A stretch of 64,000 bases of DNA from Hespellia sp. (lineage in GTDB: Bacteria > Bacillota > Clostridia > Lachnospirales > Lachnospiraceae), in NCBI GenBank assembly GCA_028689735.1, contig JAQVCP010000002.1, positions 1 through 64,000 of the forward strand, given 5' to 3'. Each line of letters opens with the position of its first letter. Position 1 is the stretch's first letter. Shown piece by piece: positions 34,775-43,159 of this stretch. Below the pieces are notes generated by a model, which had not been told where the DNA came from, ran no database searches, and saw nothing but the letters and a program-made list of their open reading frames with translations. The position numbers were made by a program, and so were the translations under genes.

Positions 34775-35620
34775 ATGGTATCGGTTGGCTATAAAACAGA
34801 AGAGTTAGTTCCGATTGTGGGGGAACTGGCAGCTTCTTATACGGGGTATGAACATTCGTCAATCACTTATGAGAAGGCTCAGATGCTCATGGGAGCGGTG
34901 ATCTACTGTATCCGGGAATATGAGAATGCAGGAAGGAATGCGCTGATGAGTAAGGATATTCCAGCAGGTGAGGCATATAAGCTGGGGTATCAGAACGTTC
35001 TGGAGAAGGTGGAAGAATTAAAGCATCTGTATCATGAGATGATTCCGTTATTTCGTGACTATGGAGTGGAATGTCTGGCAGATACGGTGCGCAGTGGAAT
35101 TCCTGCATTTTTCCTGAACTACGATGTGAAATTCAATCCACAGGATACGATACTGACACTGGATTACCCGGTGTTCCTGGATTTGCGCAGAGTGAGCGGG
35201 GCAGATGCAGTATACAGATATATGCAGGCCATTTGCTGTGAGCAGGATTTTCTGCATTTTTTTGAGCAGGCCTATGTAGTTCAGGTGCTGAAGGCATATC
35301 ATAAGGAATACAAGGTCCTGGTTGAAAATGTCTGTGAGATTCTGTTTCAGAATATGCTGGGGCATATGATGTTAAAGAAGCCTCTGGCAGATACGGGACT
35401 GACTTCCGGAGAGTATGAACGGATAGGAGAAATGCTGTCGGGAAAGACGGCAGAAAAACTGGAAGAAGATGTGAACCAGATGCTTGGTTATGTAATAGAG
35501 ACATTTTTTGAGCATGACGGAAAGCTGTATGATTACTTGAAATGTGACAGCAGAAATATTGCCAATCGAATCTATTATTGTGTGAAAAGTCATAGTCTGC
35601 ATCACATTTTTGTCCTTTGA
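34775..35620 (+). CDS. Hypothetical protein, DUF6179-like
   Basis: A 281-residue soluble, mostly helical protein (ELVPIVGELAASYTGYEHSSITYEKAQMLMGAV near the start). It fits DUF6179 by memory and by pairing with a DUF6323-like gene. There is no recognisable active site. An AAGGAGGAG site precedes the ATG. The next genes encode an ABC-2 exporter with its own promoter, so a link is possible but unproven. Confidence 0.6.
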   Translation: MVSVGYKTEELVPIVGELAASYTGYEHSSITYEKAQMLMGAVIYCIREYENAGRNALMSKDIPAGEAYKLGYQNVLEKVEELKHLYHEMIPLFRDYGVECLADTVRSGIPAFFLNYDVKFNPQDTILTLDYPVFLDLRRVSGADAVYRYMQAICCEQDFLHFFEQAYVVQVLKAYHKEYKVLVENVCEILFQNMLGHMMLKKPLADTGLTSGEYERIGEMLSGKTAEKLEEDVNQMLGYVIETFFEHDGKLYDYLKCDSRNIANRIYYCVKSHSLHHIFVL

Positions 35621-35696
35621 TATAAGCGTTATTTTGTGTCTTGCTGACATTTCACATACTACACGGATGGAAAAATATAAAATTTCGTAACAGGGG

Positions 35697-35730
35697 TTGA
35701 AAAAAATATTCAATAAGGTATTCTGAATAT
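35697..35730 (+). promoter_or_regulatory. Promoter with overlapping inverted repeat, ABC exporter
   Basis: TTGAAA and TATTCT are separated by 16 bp. ATATTCA at 35706 and TGAATAT at 35724 form a perfect 7-bp inverted repeat across spacer and -10, a typical repressor placement. Confidence 0.55.
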
Positions 35731-35755
35731 ATAGGCTGACTACAACCCGGACGCA

Positions 35756-35799
35756 GATTCATAGGGCTGAGTATCAAGATTCATAGGGCCGAGTATCAA
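35756..35799 (+). repeat. Two tandem 22-bp repeats in the exporter leader
   Basis: Two adjacent 22-bp units (GATTCATAGGGCYGAGTATC plus AA) differ at one base, with a partial third start (GATACAT). They lie between the promoter and the ATPase start. Confidence 0.75.
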
Positions 35800-35844
35800 G
35801 ATACATTTGTAAAAGACATCGACTGATTAAGGAGGAGTATCTGG

Positions 35845-36738
35845 ATGAAAGCGATAGAAATTAGTCATATCACCAAAGACTATGGTTCCCACAGGGGCGT
35901 ATTTGATCTCTCATTTGACGTGGGAAAGGGGGAGGTGCTGGGTTTTTTGGGGCCAAACGGTGCAGGGAAGACTACAACCATAAGACAGCTTATGGGTTTT
36001 ATAAAGCCCGATAGCGGACAAGTGAAAATTATGGGGAAGGACTGTTTTAAGCGGGCGGATGAGATTCGCAGGCACTTGGGATATCTGCCCGGCGAGATCG
36101 CATTTATGGATTCCATGAGTGGCACGGAGTTTATCAGTTTTGTTGCAAAAATGAAGGGGATGAAGGATCTTGGGCGTGCGCCGGAGCTTATGAAGCGGTT
36201 TGATCTGGATGCTAGTGGAAAGCTGAAAAAGATGTCCAAGGGAACCAAGCAGAAGATCGGTATCGTCTGTGCTTTTATGCAGAATCCGAAGATTATTATC
36301 TTGGATGAACCGACCAGTGGATTGGATCCACTGATGCAGAATCGGTTTGTGGAGCTGATTTTGAGCGAGAAGCGGCGGGGAAAGACAATTCTGATGTCGT
36401 CTCATATCTTCGAGGAAGTGGAGAAAACCTGCGACAGAGCAGCGATTATCCGAAGTGGCGAACTGGTTGCGGTAGAACCGATGGAAAAGCTTTGTTCTGG
36501 CAGACAGAAAAAACTGGAGATTACATTTGCAGATGAAAAAATGGCGTCAGAATATGTGAAAGAGTTCCGAAAGGCAAGGCAGAGCAAACATCATCCGCGC
36601 ATGGTGGCGATGAAAGTAGGTGGTGAGCTGGACGAGGCAGTGAAGAGAGCAGCCGCTTATACAGTGACAGACCTGGATATACATACGCAGACACTGGAAG
36701 AATTCTTTTTACATTTCTACGGAGGTGACAAAAAATGA
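35845..36738 (+). CDS. ABC-2 type exporter ATPase
   Basis: A 297-residue ATPase with Walker A GPNGAGKTT, Q-loop LPGEIAF, a degenerate signature MSKGTKQK, Walker B IIILDEPTSGLD and switch MSSHIF. The C-terminal ~80-residue extension is typical of BcrA/NatA-type drug or lipid exporters. It is coupled to the permease gene by a 4-nt ATGA overlap and follows AAGGAGGAG. The substrate is unknown; peptide or lipid export is plausible. Confidence 0.9.
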   Translation: MKAIEISHITKDYGSHRGVFDLSFDVGKGEVLGFLGPNGAGKTTTIRQLMGFIKPDSGQVKIMGKDCFKRADEIRRHLGYLPGEIAFMDSMSGTEFISFVAKMKGMKDLGRAPELMKRFDLDASGKLKKMSKGTKQKIGIVCAFMQNPKIIILDEPTSGLDPLMQNRFVELILSEKRRGKTILMSSHIFEEVEKTCDRAAIIRSGELVAVEPMEKLCSGRQKKLEITFADEKMASEYVKEFRKARQSKHHPRMVAMKVGGELDEAVKRAAAYTVTDLDIHTQTLEEFFLHFYGGDKK

Positions 36739-37535
36739 TCAATCTGACACTATATAAAAGAGAGTGGAAAGCGAACTGGATTCTTCTGGTTATTTTTATG
36801 GGGGTGCTGACTATGTACGCTACCATGATTGTGAGCATGTTTGACCCGGAGATGGGTGACAGCCTCAAGGTGATGGCGGAGAGTATGCCAGAGGTCTTTG
36901 CAGCCTTTGGAATGGCAGATGTGGGACAGACATTATTGGAATTCATCACGGGCTATCTATATGGAATTCTGCTGACGGCATTTCCAGCAGTATACATTAT
37001 CATCCTAAGCAACAGGCTGGTGGCTAAATATGTTGACAACGGTTCCATGGTATATCTCTTGTCAGGACCTCAGAAACGGGGACAGATTGTGCGTACACAG
37101 GCATTGTTTCAGATTACAAGTCTGTTGGTCATGCTGGTTTACGTCATTCTTGTAATTATTGCAACGTCTCAGATTCTATTTCCAGGCGATTTGGAAATGA
37201 AAGCGTTCCTTCGGGTGAATGTGGGGCTCTTTGGCTTGTGGATTCTGCTCAGTGGCGTCTGCTTCCTTGCCTCCTGCATCTGGAATGATTCCAAGATGGC
37301 CATTGGTGTGGGCTCTGCGATTGTGGTATACGCGGTGCTGGTACAGATGATTTCCCAGGTAGGAGAGAAATTCGAAAATCTGAAATATGCAACCCCTATG
37401 TCATTGTTTCATGCAGATGGTTTGATTGCAAATGAGAGCCAGGCGTGGATAACCTGCGGCGTGATGTATGGTGTTGGAATTCTATGTTATGTGGCGGGGG
37501 TACAGATTTTTAAAAGAAGGAATCTGCCGATTTAA
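36735..37535 (+). CDS. ABC-2 type exporter permease
   Basis: A 266-residue membrane protein with six predicted helices (starting near 15-34 and ending near 237-257), fitting ABC-2 permeases that dimerise with the preceding ATPase. A segment MAESMPEVFAAFGM lies between helices 1 and 2, as in many NatB-like permeases of Firmicutes. There is no clear terminator after it. Confidence 0.85.
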   Translation: MINLTLYKREWKANWILLVIFMGVLTMYATMIVSMFDPEMGDSLKVMAESMPEVFAAFGMADVGQTLLEFITGYLYGILLTAFPAVYIIILSNRLVAKYVDNGSMVYLLSGPQKRGQIVRTQALFQITSLLVMLVYVILVIIATSQILFPGDLEMKAFLRVNVGLFGLWILLSGVCFLASCIWNDSKMAIGVGSAIVVYAVLVQMISQVGEKFENLKYATPMSLFHADGLIANESQAWITCGVMYGVGILCYVAGVQIFKRRNLPI

Positions 37536-37744
37536 CTTTATCATGCAGTGACAGCTGTTCGATGGTTAAGAGAAGGCAGGGAAGCGAATTGCATTGTGAA
37601 TATCCGCTTTGGCTAGAAGAATATTGTGAGAATCAGGTGAAGAAACTATCAATTAGTTGAAATGTTTGAAATATATCTGAGAGCTGCATAGATAAAAGAA
37701 TGAGTTACAGTCGGGGGGATTATAACAGAAAAAGGGGAATTAAC

Positions 37745-38491
37745 ATGAAGAAAACAACAAAAGATCTGATTGATATTCAGGAAGACAGTATGAAAATTGA
37801 ACACGAAGAGACCATAGAAATGAATGGACTCATACCACTGGGAATGCCGGAGCTGAATGATATGGAGTGGATTGCCGACATGAAATCTCAGTTTTCCCAG
37901 ACCATGGACCCGATCCTTCGGATGTACAATGCGGCGATGAATGAAACCACGGCCCGGTTTGAAATTATCAAGGATGAATTCAAGTTTCGCAGGCAGCGCT
38001 GCCCAATCCATCATATTGATACGCGTCTCAAATCGGCCAATAGTATCCTTGGAAAACTTCAGAAGAAGGATCTTGATCTGACACTGAGTTCAGCCTGCAA
38101 TAACATTTACGATATCGCAGGAGTCCGGGTGGTGTGCCCGTATGTGAAGGACGTATATCTGGTACGGGACAGAATTGAGGCACAGGACGATATTCATATT
38201 ATGGAAGAAAAGGATTATGTTGCGACTCCAAAGAGGAACGGATATCGCAGTTTACATATCATCATCAGGATTCCAGTTTATTTTATGAACAAGAAGCAGT
38301 TAGTTCCGGTGGAACTGCAGATTCGGACGCTGGCCATGGATCTGTGGGCAAGCTTGGAGCATGATATCAAATATAAATCCTTCAATCAGGATTATCCGAT
38401 TGACTTTACATCAAAATTATACGAGTGCAGCAAACTGATTTATCAGGCAGAGAGTGATATGGAAAAAATCAATAATCTGCTGGAAGATTAA
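37745..38491 (+). CDS. Small alarmone synthetase (RelA/SpoT synthetase domain)
   Basis: A 248-residue stand-alone (p)ppGpp synthetase with no HD hydrolase or TGS domain. Conserved parts are SANSILGKLQKK, IYDIAGVRVVCPY, KDYVATPKRNGYRSLHIII, VPVELQIRTLAMDLWASLEHDIKYK. It transfers pyrophosphate from ATP to GDP or GTP. The start at 37745 follows an AAGGGGAA site; the frame from 37700 does not. A second synthetase of this class is at 51053. The N-terminal 75 residues are longer than in that paralogue. Confidence 0.9.
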   Translation: MKKTTKDLIDIQEDSMKIEHEETIEMNGLIPLGMPELNDMEWIADMKSQFSQTMDPILRMYNAAMNETTARFEIIKDEFKFRRQRCPIHHIDTRLKSANSILGKLQKKDLDLTLSSACNNIYDIAGVRVVCPYVKDVYLVRDRIEAQDDIHIMEEKDYVATPKRNGYRSLHIIIRIPVYFMNKKQLVPVELQIRTLAMDLWASLEHDIKYKSFNQDYPIDFTSKLYECSKLIYQAESDMEKINNLLED

Positions 38492-38507
38492 CAGCCTTTT
38501 TAAATCT

Positions 38508-38544
38508 TTTCTTGTTGAAAGTGAGAAGATTTCTCAACAAGAAA
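38508..38544. repeat. 11-bp perfect inverted repeat
   Basis: TTTCTTGTTGA (38508-38518) and TCAACAAGAAA (38534-38544) can form a hairpin with a 15-nt loop, 17 bp after the synthetase stop. It is a likely transcription end, although the T-tract is poor. Confidence 0.55.
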
Positions 38545-38552
38545 GGTTAGAC

Positions 38553-38582
38553 TTGAACAATCCTGTATACGAGTCCTATAAT
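38553..38582 (+). promoter_or_regulatory. Promoter of the P-type ATPase operon
   Basis: TTGAAC and a consensus TATAAT are separated by 18 bp, 35 bp upstream of the 26-aa gene. GGTTAG just upstream (38545) resembles one half of the TTAG-N6-CTAA boxes seen later, but the second half is absent. Confidence 0.6.
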
Positions 38583-38616
38583 CTAGAAATACCATAAAAG
38601 AAAGAAGTGAGCAGAC

Positions 38617-38697
38617 ATGAAAGATCATAAGTTTTGGGCATGTGCAATGTTATGTTGCATGGCAATGGTTTTTTATACCGGTTACAAACACAAATAA
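38617..38697 (+). CDS. 26-residue membrane-like peptide
   Basis: The frame encodes MKDHKFWACAMLCCMAMVFY followed by TGYKHK. A charged start, a 14-residue hydrophobic core with three Cys and four Met, and a basic end suggest a small membrane peptide. It has a GAAGTGAG site and lies 17 bp before the DUF6110-like gene with its own AGGAGG. From memory it fits a tiny Lachnospiraceae family (DUF6219-like) next to this ATPase. Cys and Met could bind Cu or another soft metal; that is inference. Confidence 0.6.
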   Translation: MKDHKFWACAMLCCMAMVFYTGYKHK

Positions 38698-38714
38698 AAG
38701 GAGGACAAAAGATT

Positions 38715-39005
38715 ATGGGATTAGATTGGAAAAAAATTGCATTATTTGCAGGGGGAACATTATTTGGAACGGCTGGAATCAAGATTTTATCCAGCAGTGA
38801 TGCGAAAAAGGTTTATACAAATGGAACGGCAGCTGTACTTAGGGCAAAGGATTGTGTAATGCAGACTTCTACAAAGATTCAGGAAAATGCCGAGGATATT
38901 CTTGCAGAGGCAAAAGCAATCAATGAGAGCAGAGCAGAAGAGACTTTTACAGAAGAAACAGAAGTGGAAGCTGATGCAGTATCAGAGGAAGCAATTGCTG
39001 AATAA
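38715..39005 (+). CDS. DUF6110-like small membrane-anchored protein
   Basis: A 96-residue protein starting MGLDWKKIALFAGGTLFGTAG, a single N-terminal hydrophobic anchor, followed by a helical region and a very acidic tail (EETFTEETEVEADAVSEEA). AGGAGG lies 9 nt before the ATG; a longer frame from 38634 overlaps the 26-aa gene and is rejected. It resembles DUF6110 by memory. Its position between the tiny peptide and the P-type ATPase points to a role with that pump. Confidence 0.65.
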   Translation: MGLDWKKIALFAGGTLFGTAGIKILSSSDAKKVYTNGTAAVLRAKDCVMQTSTKIQENAEDILAEAKAINESRAEETFTEETEVEADAVSEEAIAE

Positions 39006-39121
39006 GGTATCTTTTCAAGGAAGAGACAACACAGGAATAGAATGAAAAAGGGAATACCTGGATGCCGCTTACTTCTGCGGCAGAACAAAATGTAAGGATA
39101 CAAGGAAAAGAAGGACATTAC

Positions 39122-41197
39122 ATGAAATTTACAATCAAACATGAGATAAAAGGACGTGTCAGAATCAGCGCAGATCAGCAGAACATGACCTGTCATCAGG
39201 CAGATATGCTTCTTTATTATCTGTACAGTCAGCAGCATGTGACCAGTGCAAAGGTATATGAACGTACCGGAGATGCGGCCATTGAATATGTGGGAAAACG
39301 GCAGGATATCATCGATGCACTGCTGAGCTTCCGCTATGAAGATGAAAAAATCCAGGCCATGGTTCCGGATCATACAGGTCGGGAGTTGAATGCGAAATAT
39401 CAGGAAAAACTGATCAACAAGGTTCTGTTCCGCGTTGCAAGGAAGATTTTCCTTCCTGCTCCGCTGCGCGCTGCTTACATCGGTGTGTGTGCAGTGAAAT
39501 ATATCATCGCAGGAGTCCGGACACTGGCAAAGTGCAAGCTGGAGGTTGCGGTTCTGGATGCGACAGCAATCGGAGTTTCGCTGCTAAGAGGCGATTTTGA
39601 AACCGCAGGTTCCATTATGTTCCTGTTGGGAATCGGTGAGACACTGGAAGAGTGGACCCACAAGAAATCCGTGGATGATCTGGCGAGAAGCATGTCATTG
39701 AACATCGAAAAGGTTTGGCTGAAAAGTGGGGAAACGGAAGTGTTGGTTCCGATTACCGATATCAGGAAAGAGGATACCATCCTTGTACATATGGGAAATG
39801 TAATTCCACTTGATGGAATGGTAATTGGCGGTGAAGCAATGGTCAATCAGGCATCACTTACCGGAGAGTCCGTTCCGGTGAAAAAAGAAGAAGGTTCTTA
39901 TGCCTACGCGGGAACAGTCATTGAAGAAGGTGAGCTGACGATTTGTGTGAAACAAAAGTCAGGCTCCACCCGATTTGAAAAGATTGTGACAATGATTGAA
40001 GAATCAGAAAAACTGAAATCTTCCTTAGAAGGAAAGGCAGCTCATCTGGCAGATGCTCTGGTTCCATACAGCTTTGCAGGAACGGTGCTCACATATTTGC
40101 TGACCCGCAACGTGACGAGAGCGCTGTCTGTGCTGATGGTTGATTTCTCCTGTGCGCTGAAGCTTGCAATGCCGATCGCAGTATTATCTGCTATGCGCGA
40201 GGCCGGGCAGTATCACATTACCGTGAAGGGCGGAAAATTCCTGGAAGCAATCGCAGAGGCGGACACCATTGTATTTGACAAAACAGGGACTCTGACGAAA
40301 GCACAGCCCACCGTGGCAAAAGTCGTGACCTTTGGCGGCAATGATGAAATGGAAATGCTGCGAATTGCGGCCTGCCTTGAGGAGCATTTTCCACATTCTA
40401 TGGCAAATGCTGTTGTACAGGAGGCAAAGAGCCGCAAACTGCTCCATGAAGAAATGCATTCCAAGGTGGATTACATCGTGGCACATGGAATTTCTACTGA
40501 AATTGATGGGAAAAAGGTGATTATCGGAAGTTCACATTTTGTATTTGAAGATGAAAGATGCCGGATTCCGGAGAAAGAACAGACAAAATACCAGGAGCTT
40601 CCAGAGGAATATTCTCATCTGTATCTGGCAATTGAAGGCATACTTTGTGCGGCTATCTGTATCGAGGATCCACTACGTGAGGAAGCGGCAGGCGTCATGA
40701 CCTCCCTGAAAAAAGCTGGAATCAAAAAGGTTGTCATGATGACCGGAGACAGTGACCGGACGGCGCGAGCGATTGCTGCCAGAGTCGGTGTAGATGAATA
40801 TTATTCAGAAGTACTGCCGGAGGATAAGGCCAATTTTGTGGAAAAAGAAAAAGCAAAGGGCAGAAAAGTCATTATGATCGGTGATGGAATCAATGACTCA
40901 CCGGCGCTTTCCGCAGCAGATGTGGGAATTGCAATCAGCGAGGGAGCACAGCTTGCGAGAGAGATTGCTGATATTACAATTTCGGCAGATGACCTCTATG
41001 AGCTGGTGACATTGAAACTCATTGCTAATGGACTGATGCGTAGAATCCGCAAGAATTACCGGTTTGTTATTGGGTTCAACGCGGGGCTGATTGTCCTCGG
41101 TGTCATGGGAATCATACCACCGACTACATCGGCACTTTTCCATAATACTTCTACGCTTGGTATCAGCCTGAGTAGTATGAAGAACCTGATTTCTTAA
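39122..41197 (+). CDS. P1B-type metal-transporting ATPase with HMA_2-like domain
   Basis: About 691 residues. The N-terminal ~85 residues (KFTIKHEIKGRVRISADQ) resemble the HMA_2 domain, lacking a CxxC. Helices near 100-170 and 320-365 flank the actuator domain with TGES. Asp386 in DKTGTLT is the phosphorylation site, followed by an HP-type motif (EEHFPHSMANAV) and GDGINDSPAL. The membrane metal site, usually CPC or CPH, reads SCALKLAMP (Cys344), so it has lost the Pro and is an atypical P1B pump of unknown metal. The start at 39122 is chosen because the preceding 20 residues lack family similarity. It forms an operon with two small membrane proteins. Confidence 0.85.
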   Translation: MKFTIKHEIKGRVRISADQQNMTCHQADMLLYYLYSQQHVTSAKVYERTGDAAIEYVGKRQDIIDALLSFRYEDEKIQAMVPDHTGRELNAKYQEKLINKVLFRVARKIFLPAPLRAAYIGVCAVKYIIAGVRTLAKCKLEVAVLDATAIGVSLLRGDFETAGSIMFLLGIGETLEEWTHKKSVDDLARSMSLNIEKVWLKSGETEVLVPITDIRKEDTILVHMGNVIPLDGMVIGGEAMVNQASLTGESVPVKKEEGSYAYAGTVIEEGELTICVKQKSGSTRFEKIVTMIEESEKLKSSLEGKAAHLADALVPYSFAGTVLTYLLTRNVTRALSVLMVDFSCALKLAMPIAVLSAMREAGQYHITVKGGKFLEAIAEADTIVFDKTGTLTKAQPTVAKVVTFGGNDEMEMLRIAACLEEHFPHSMANAVVQEAKSRKLLHEEMHSKVDYIVAHGISTEIDGKKVIIGSSHFVFEDERCRIPEKEQTKYQELPEEYSHLYLAIEGILCAAICIEDPLREEAAGVMTSLKKAGIKKVVMMTGDSDRTARAIAARVGVDEYYSEVLPEDKANFVEKEKAKGRKVIMIGDGINDSPALSAADVGIAISEGAQLAREIADITISADDLYELVTLKLIANGLMRRIRKNYRFVIGFNAGLIVLGVMGIIPPTTSALFHNTSTLGISLSSMKNLIS

Positions 41198-41220
41198 AAT
41201 AAATGCGAATATTTTTCAAT

Positions 41221-41246
41221 AAGACGAGTTGCTATTGACTCGTCTT
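41221..41246 (+). terminator. Terminator of the P-type ATPase operon
   Basis: A perfect 9-bp stem (AAGACGAGT / ACTCGTCTT) with an 8-nt loop is followed by a T-rich stretch. Confidence 0.85.
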
Positions 41247-41262
41247 ATTTTATCTGCTAAAG

Positions 41263-41307
41263 TTAGCACATGCTAACTGTTAGACGCAACTAACTTGTGT
41301 ATATAAA
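41263..41307 (+). promoter_or_regulatory. Two TTAG-N6-CTAA boxes over the DUF2325 operon promoter
   Basis: Perfect TTAG-N6-CTAA palindromes occur at 41263-41276 and 41280-41293. The first extends to GTTAGCA-N2-TGCTAAC. The second overlaps the -35-like TTAGAC (41280-41285), 16 bp from TATAAA at 41302-41307. The core matches the DtxR/IdeR family operator style, so iron-dependent repression is likely. Confidence 0.65.
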
Positions 41308-41347
41308 ATGAAACAACAAAATATTAAAGTAGATAAGGAGAAATAAT

Positions 41348-41626
41348 ATGAGCATAGTAATTATTGGCGGACACGAGAGAATGGAAACACAGTATAAGGA
41401 CATTTGCAAACGCTATAAATGCAAGGCAAAGGTATTTACGAAGATGAAGACGGACCTGAAGAACAAAATAGGATGTCCGGATTTGATGATCCTGTTCACA
41501 TCGACAGCATCTCACAAGATGGTACATTGTGCGGTCGCAGAATCCGAGAAAAATCACGCAGTACTGGAACGCTCTCACAGCAGCAGTGCCAGTGCTCTGA
41601 TTGGAATCCTGGAGCAATACGCATAG
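41348..41626 (+). CDS. DUF2325 domain protein
   Basis: A 92-residue protein (MSIVIIGGHERME ... CKAKVFTKM ... PDLMILFTSTASHKMVHCAVAE). It has the compact Rossmann-like form of DUF2325, with Gly-Gly-His near the start and conserved Ser/His later. These proteins recur beside DUF3793 and flavodoxin in gut Firmicutes and are thought to belong to the iron-limitation response. It starts after ATAAGGAG and lies 14 bp before the DUF3793 gene. Confidence 0.75.
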   Translation: MSIVIIGGHERMETQYKDICKRYKCKAKVFTKMKTDLKNKIGCPDLMILFTSTASHKMVHCAVAESEKNHAVLERSHSSSASALIGILEQYA

Positions 41627-41640
41627 GAAGGGGAAGTGAC

Positions 41641-42228
41641 ATGCCAAAAGAAATGATACTGGAATATCTGGCACTGAATGAAAAGGAAGAAAAGTTGAAG
41701 CTCTGCCTTGTTATGGAAACAGCACCGCTGTTAAAGGGAATGAAACAGTCCTGTATCCTGGTTGTGACACCGGAAAATCTGAAGTCCATTCGCCGGCAAC
41801 TGAAAAAGACCGACATCAGTTGTGTGGTGCTTCATACCCGGGAGAAAAAGGAAGTGATCATGCTTTACCGTGTACAGGCAATGGAACAGTACCTGCAGGA
41901 AGAAAAGGTGAAAAAATTTCTCCAGAATTACGGGTATAGGTGTAAAAGCTTAAGTGACTATATTGCGCTGCTTCAGCGTCGCGTCGTATGCTTCTATGAG
42001 AAGAGTCATACATTTCCACATGAGATAGGTGCATTTCTAGGGTATCCGATACAGGATGTAGAAGGATTTATTGAAAATGCGGGCAAAAATTATCTGCTAA
42101 GCGGCTATTGGAAGGTCTATTCCAATATGCAGGCAGCAAAAGAACTGTTTCGCAAGTTTGACGAGGCGAAAGACAGTGCCACCAGAGAACTACTGGATGG
42201 CAAGCAGTTATATGAAATCGCAGGCTGA
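41641..42228 (+). CDS. DUF3793 family protein
   Basis: About 195 residues, soluble. APLLKGMKQSCILVV, EKVKKFLQNYGYRC, SHTFPHEIGAFLGYPIQDVEGFIENAGKN and YLLSGYWKVYSNMQAA match DUF3793 as I recall it. A longer frame from 41419 overlaps DUF2325 and is rejected; the ATG at 41641 follows AGGAAGGGGA. The family has no proven activity but sits with flavodoxin in iron-responsive clusters, here behind two DtxR-type boxes. Confidence 0.78.
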   Translation: MPKEMILEYLALNEKEEKLKLCLVMETAPLLKGMKQSCILVVTPENLKSIRRQLKKTDISCVVLHTREKKEVIMLYRVQAMEQYLQEEKVKKFLQNYGYRCKSLSDYIALLQRRVVCFYEKSHTFPHEIGAFLGYPIQDVEGFIENAGKNYLLSGYWKVYSNMQAAKELFRKFDEAKDSATRELLDGKQLYEIAG

Positions 42229-42248
42229 CTTTATCTCTATCAGGCAAG

Positions 42249-42283
42249 CCTCAAAAAAGCATCTGTCTTGAGGATTGTTTTTT
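42249..42283 (+). terminator. Weak terminator between DUF3793 and flavodoxin genes
   Basis: CCTCAA pairs with TTGAGG (6 bp, 13-nt loop), then a T-run broken by one G. It may only partly stop transcription into the flavodoxin gene. Confidence 0.5.
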
Positions 42284-42351
42284 GACTAAAGGTGGATGTA
42301 AGCGCACAAAAGCGCAGTAAGTTTTGAAAAATGAAGAAGGAGATTAGAAAA

Positions 42352-42783
42352 ATGGAAAATGTAAAAGTTGTATATTGGAGTGGAACAGGCAACACAGAGG
42401 CAATGGCATATTATGTAGCAGAAGGGGCAAAAGAAGGCGGCGCCCAGGCAGAAACCATCAGCGTGGAATCCGTGGACAGCGCAGCACTTCTCTCAGATAA
42501 ATGCTTCGCTCTTGGATGCCCGTCTATGGGAGCAGAAGAGTTAGAAGAGAGCACAATGGAACCATTTGTTGCCGAAATTGAAGGAAAAGTGGCAGGAAAG
42601 CAGATCGTGTTGTTTGGTTCTTATGGATGGGGCGATGGCGAGTGGATGCGCAACTGGGTGGAGCGTATGGAAGCAGCCGGAGCTACAATAATTGGCGGGG
42701 AAGGAATCATCGCCAACGCATCGCCGGATGAAGACGCAATTGCACAGCTTAAGGCGGCTGGAAAACAGTTGGCGGCTTTGTAA
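42352..42783 (+). CDS. Flavodoxin
   Basis: A 143-residue flavodoxin with the FMN phosphate loop SGTGNTEAMA, the second loop GCPSMGAEELEES and the third GSYGWGDGEWM. It carries electrons in place of ferredoxin, typically when iron is scarce. The ATG at 42352 follows AAGGAG by 9 nt; the first Met at 42331 has no ribosome site. It lies downstream of DUF2325-DUF3793 and is followed by a terminator. Confidence 0.93.
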   Translation: MENVKVVYWSGTGNTEAMAYYVAEGAKEGGAQAETISVESVDSAALLSDKCFALGCPSMGAEELEESTMEPFVAEIEGKVAGKQIVLFGSYGWGDGEWMRNWVERMEAAGATIIGGEGIIANASPDEDAIAQLKAAGKQLAAL

Positions 42784-42844
42784 TTGTAATTTTGATATAG
42801 AGAAAAGGCCTGTTGCAGATAGGCACTTTTCTGAAATGGCAGGA

Positions 42845-42874
42845 AGGGTCATGAGTAAAATCATGGCTCTTTTT
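42845..42874 (+). terminator. Terminator of the flavodoxin gene
   Basis: A 10-bp stem (AGGGTCATGA / TCATGGCTCT, two wobble pairs) with a 6-nt loop, then five T. Confidence 0.75.
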
Positions 42875-42955
42875 GTTGTGTAAAAAAGTGTTGAAAAGTA
42901 TGAAAATCACATAATTTTGACTTTGTAATAAGAGGATGATAAAATGGTGAAATGA

Positions 42956-43144
42956 AGTCCACACTTTATTGAAGTTGATTTTGTGCGCTGTCATCACAGC
43001 TATATTGTTAATCTTTCGGCAGTTCGGGAGATGCACAGAACCCGATTCTTATTGAAGAATGGAACAGAGATTGTGATCAGCAGGAGCTATCAAAAAACGG
43101 TTAGTCAGGTATTTATGAAATGGGCACTGACACAGATGTCATAG
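42956..43144 (+). pseudogene. Truncated LytTR response-regulator remnant
   Basis: In one frame the segment reads EVDFVRCHHSYIVNLSAVRE, then LLKNGTEIVISRSYQKTVSQ and ends at TAG 43142-43144. This is the C-terminal part of a LytTR DNA-binding domain as in AgrA-like regulators. An in-frame TGA at 42953 and absence of a start or receiver domain show it is a 5'-truncated remnant. It directly precedes a GHKL kinase gene, the normal partner arrangement. Confidence 0.8.
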
Positions 43145-43159
43145 GGTGAGGTAAGGGCG

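Noticed and set aside
35756-35799. Possible CRISPR-like repeat
   Set aside because: Two directly adjacent units without spacers and no cas genes nearby.
38545-38558. TTAG-N6-ACAA as a DtxR box for the P-type ATPase operon
   Set aside because: Only one half-site matches; two mismatches in the other half are too many.
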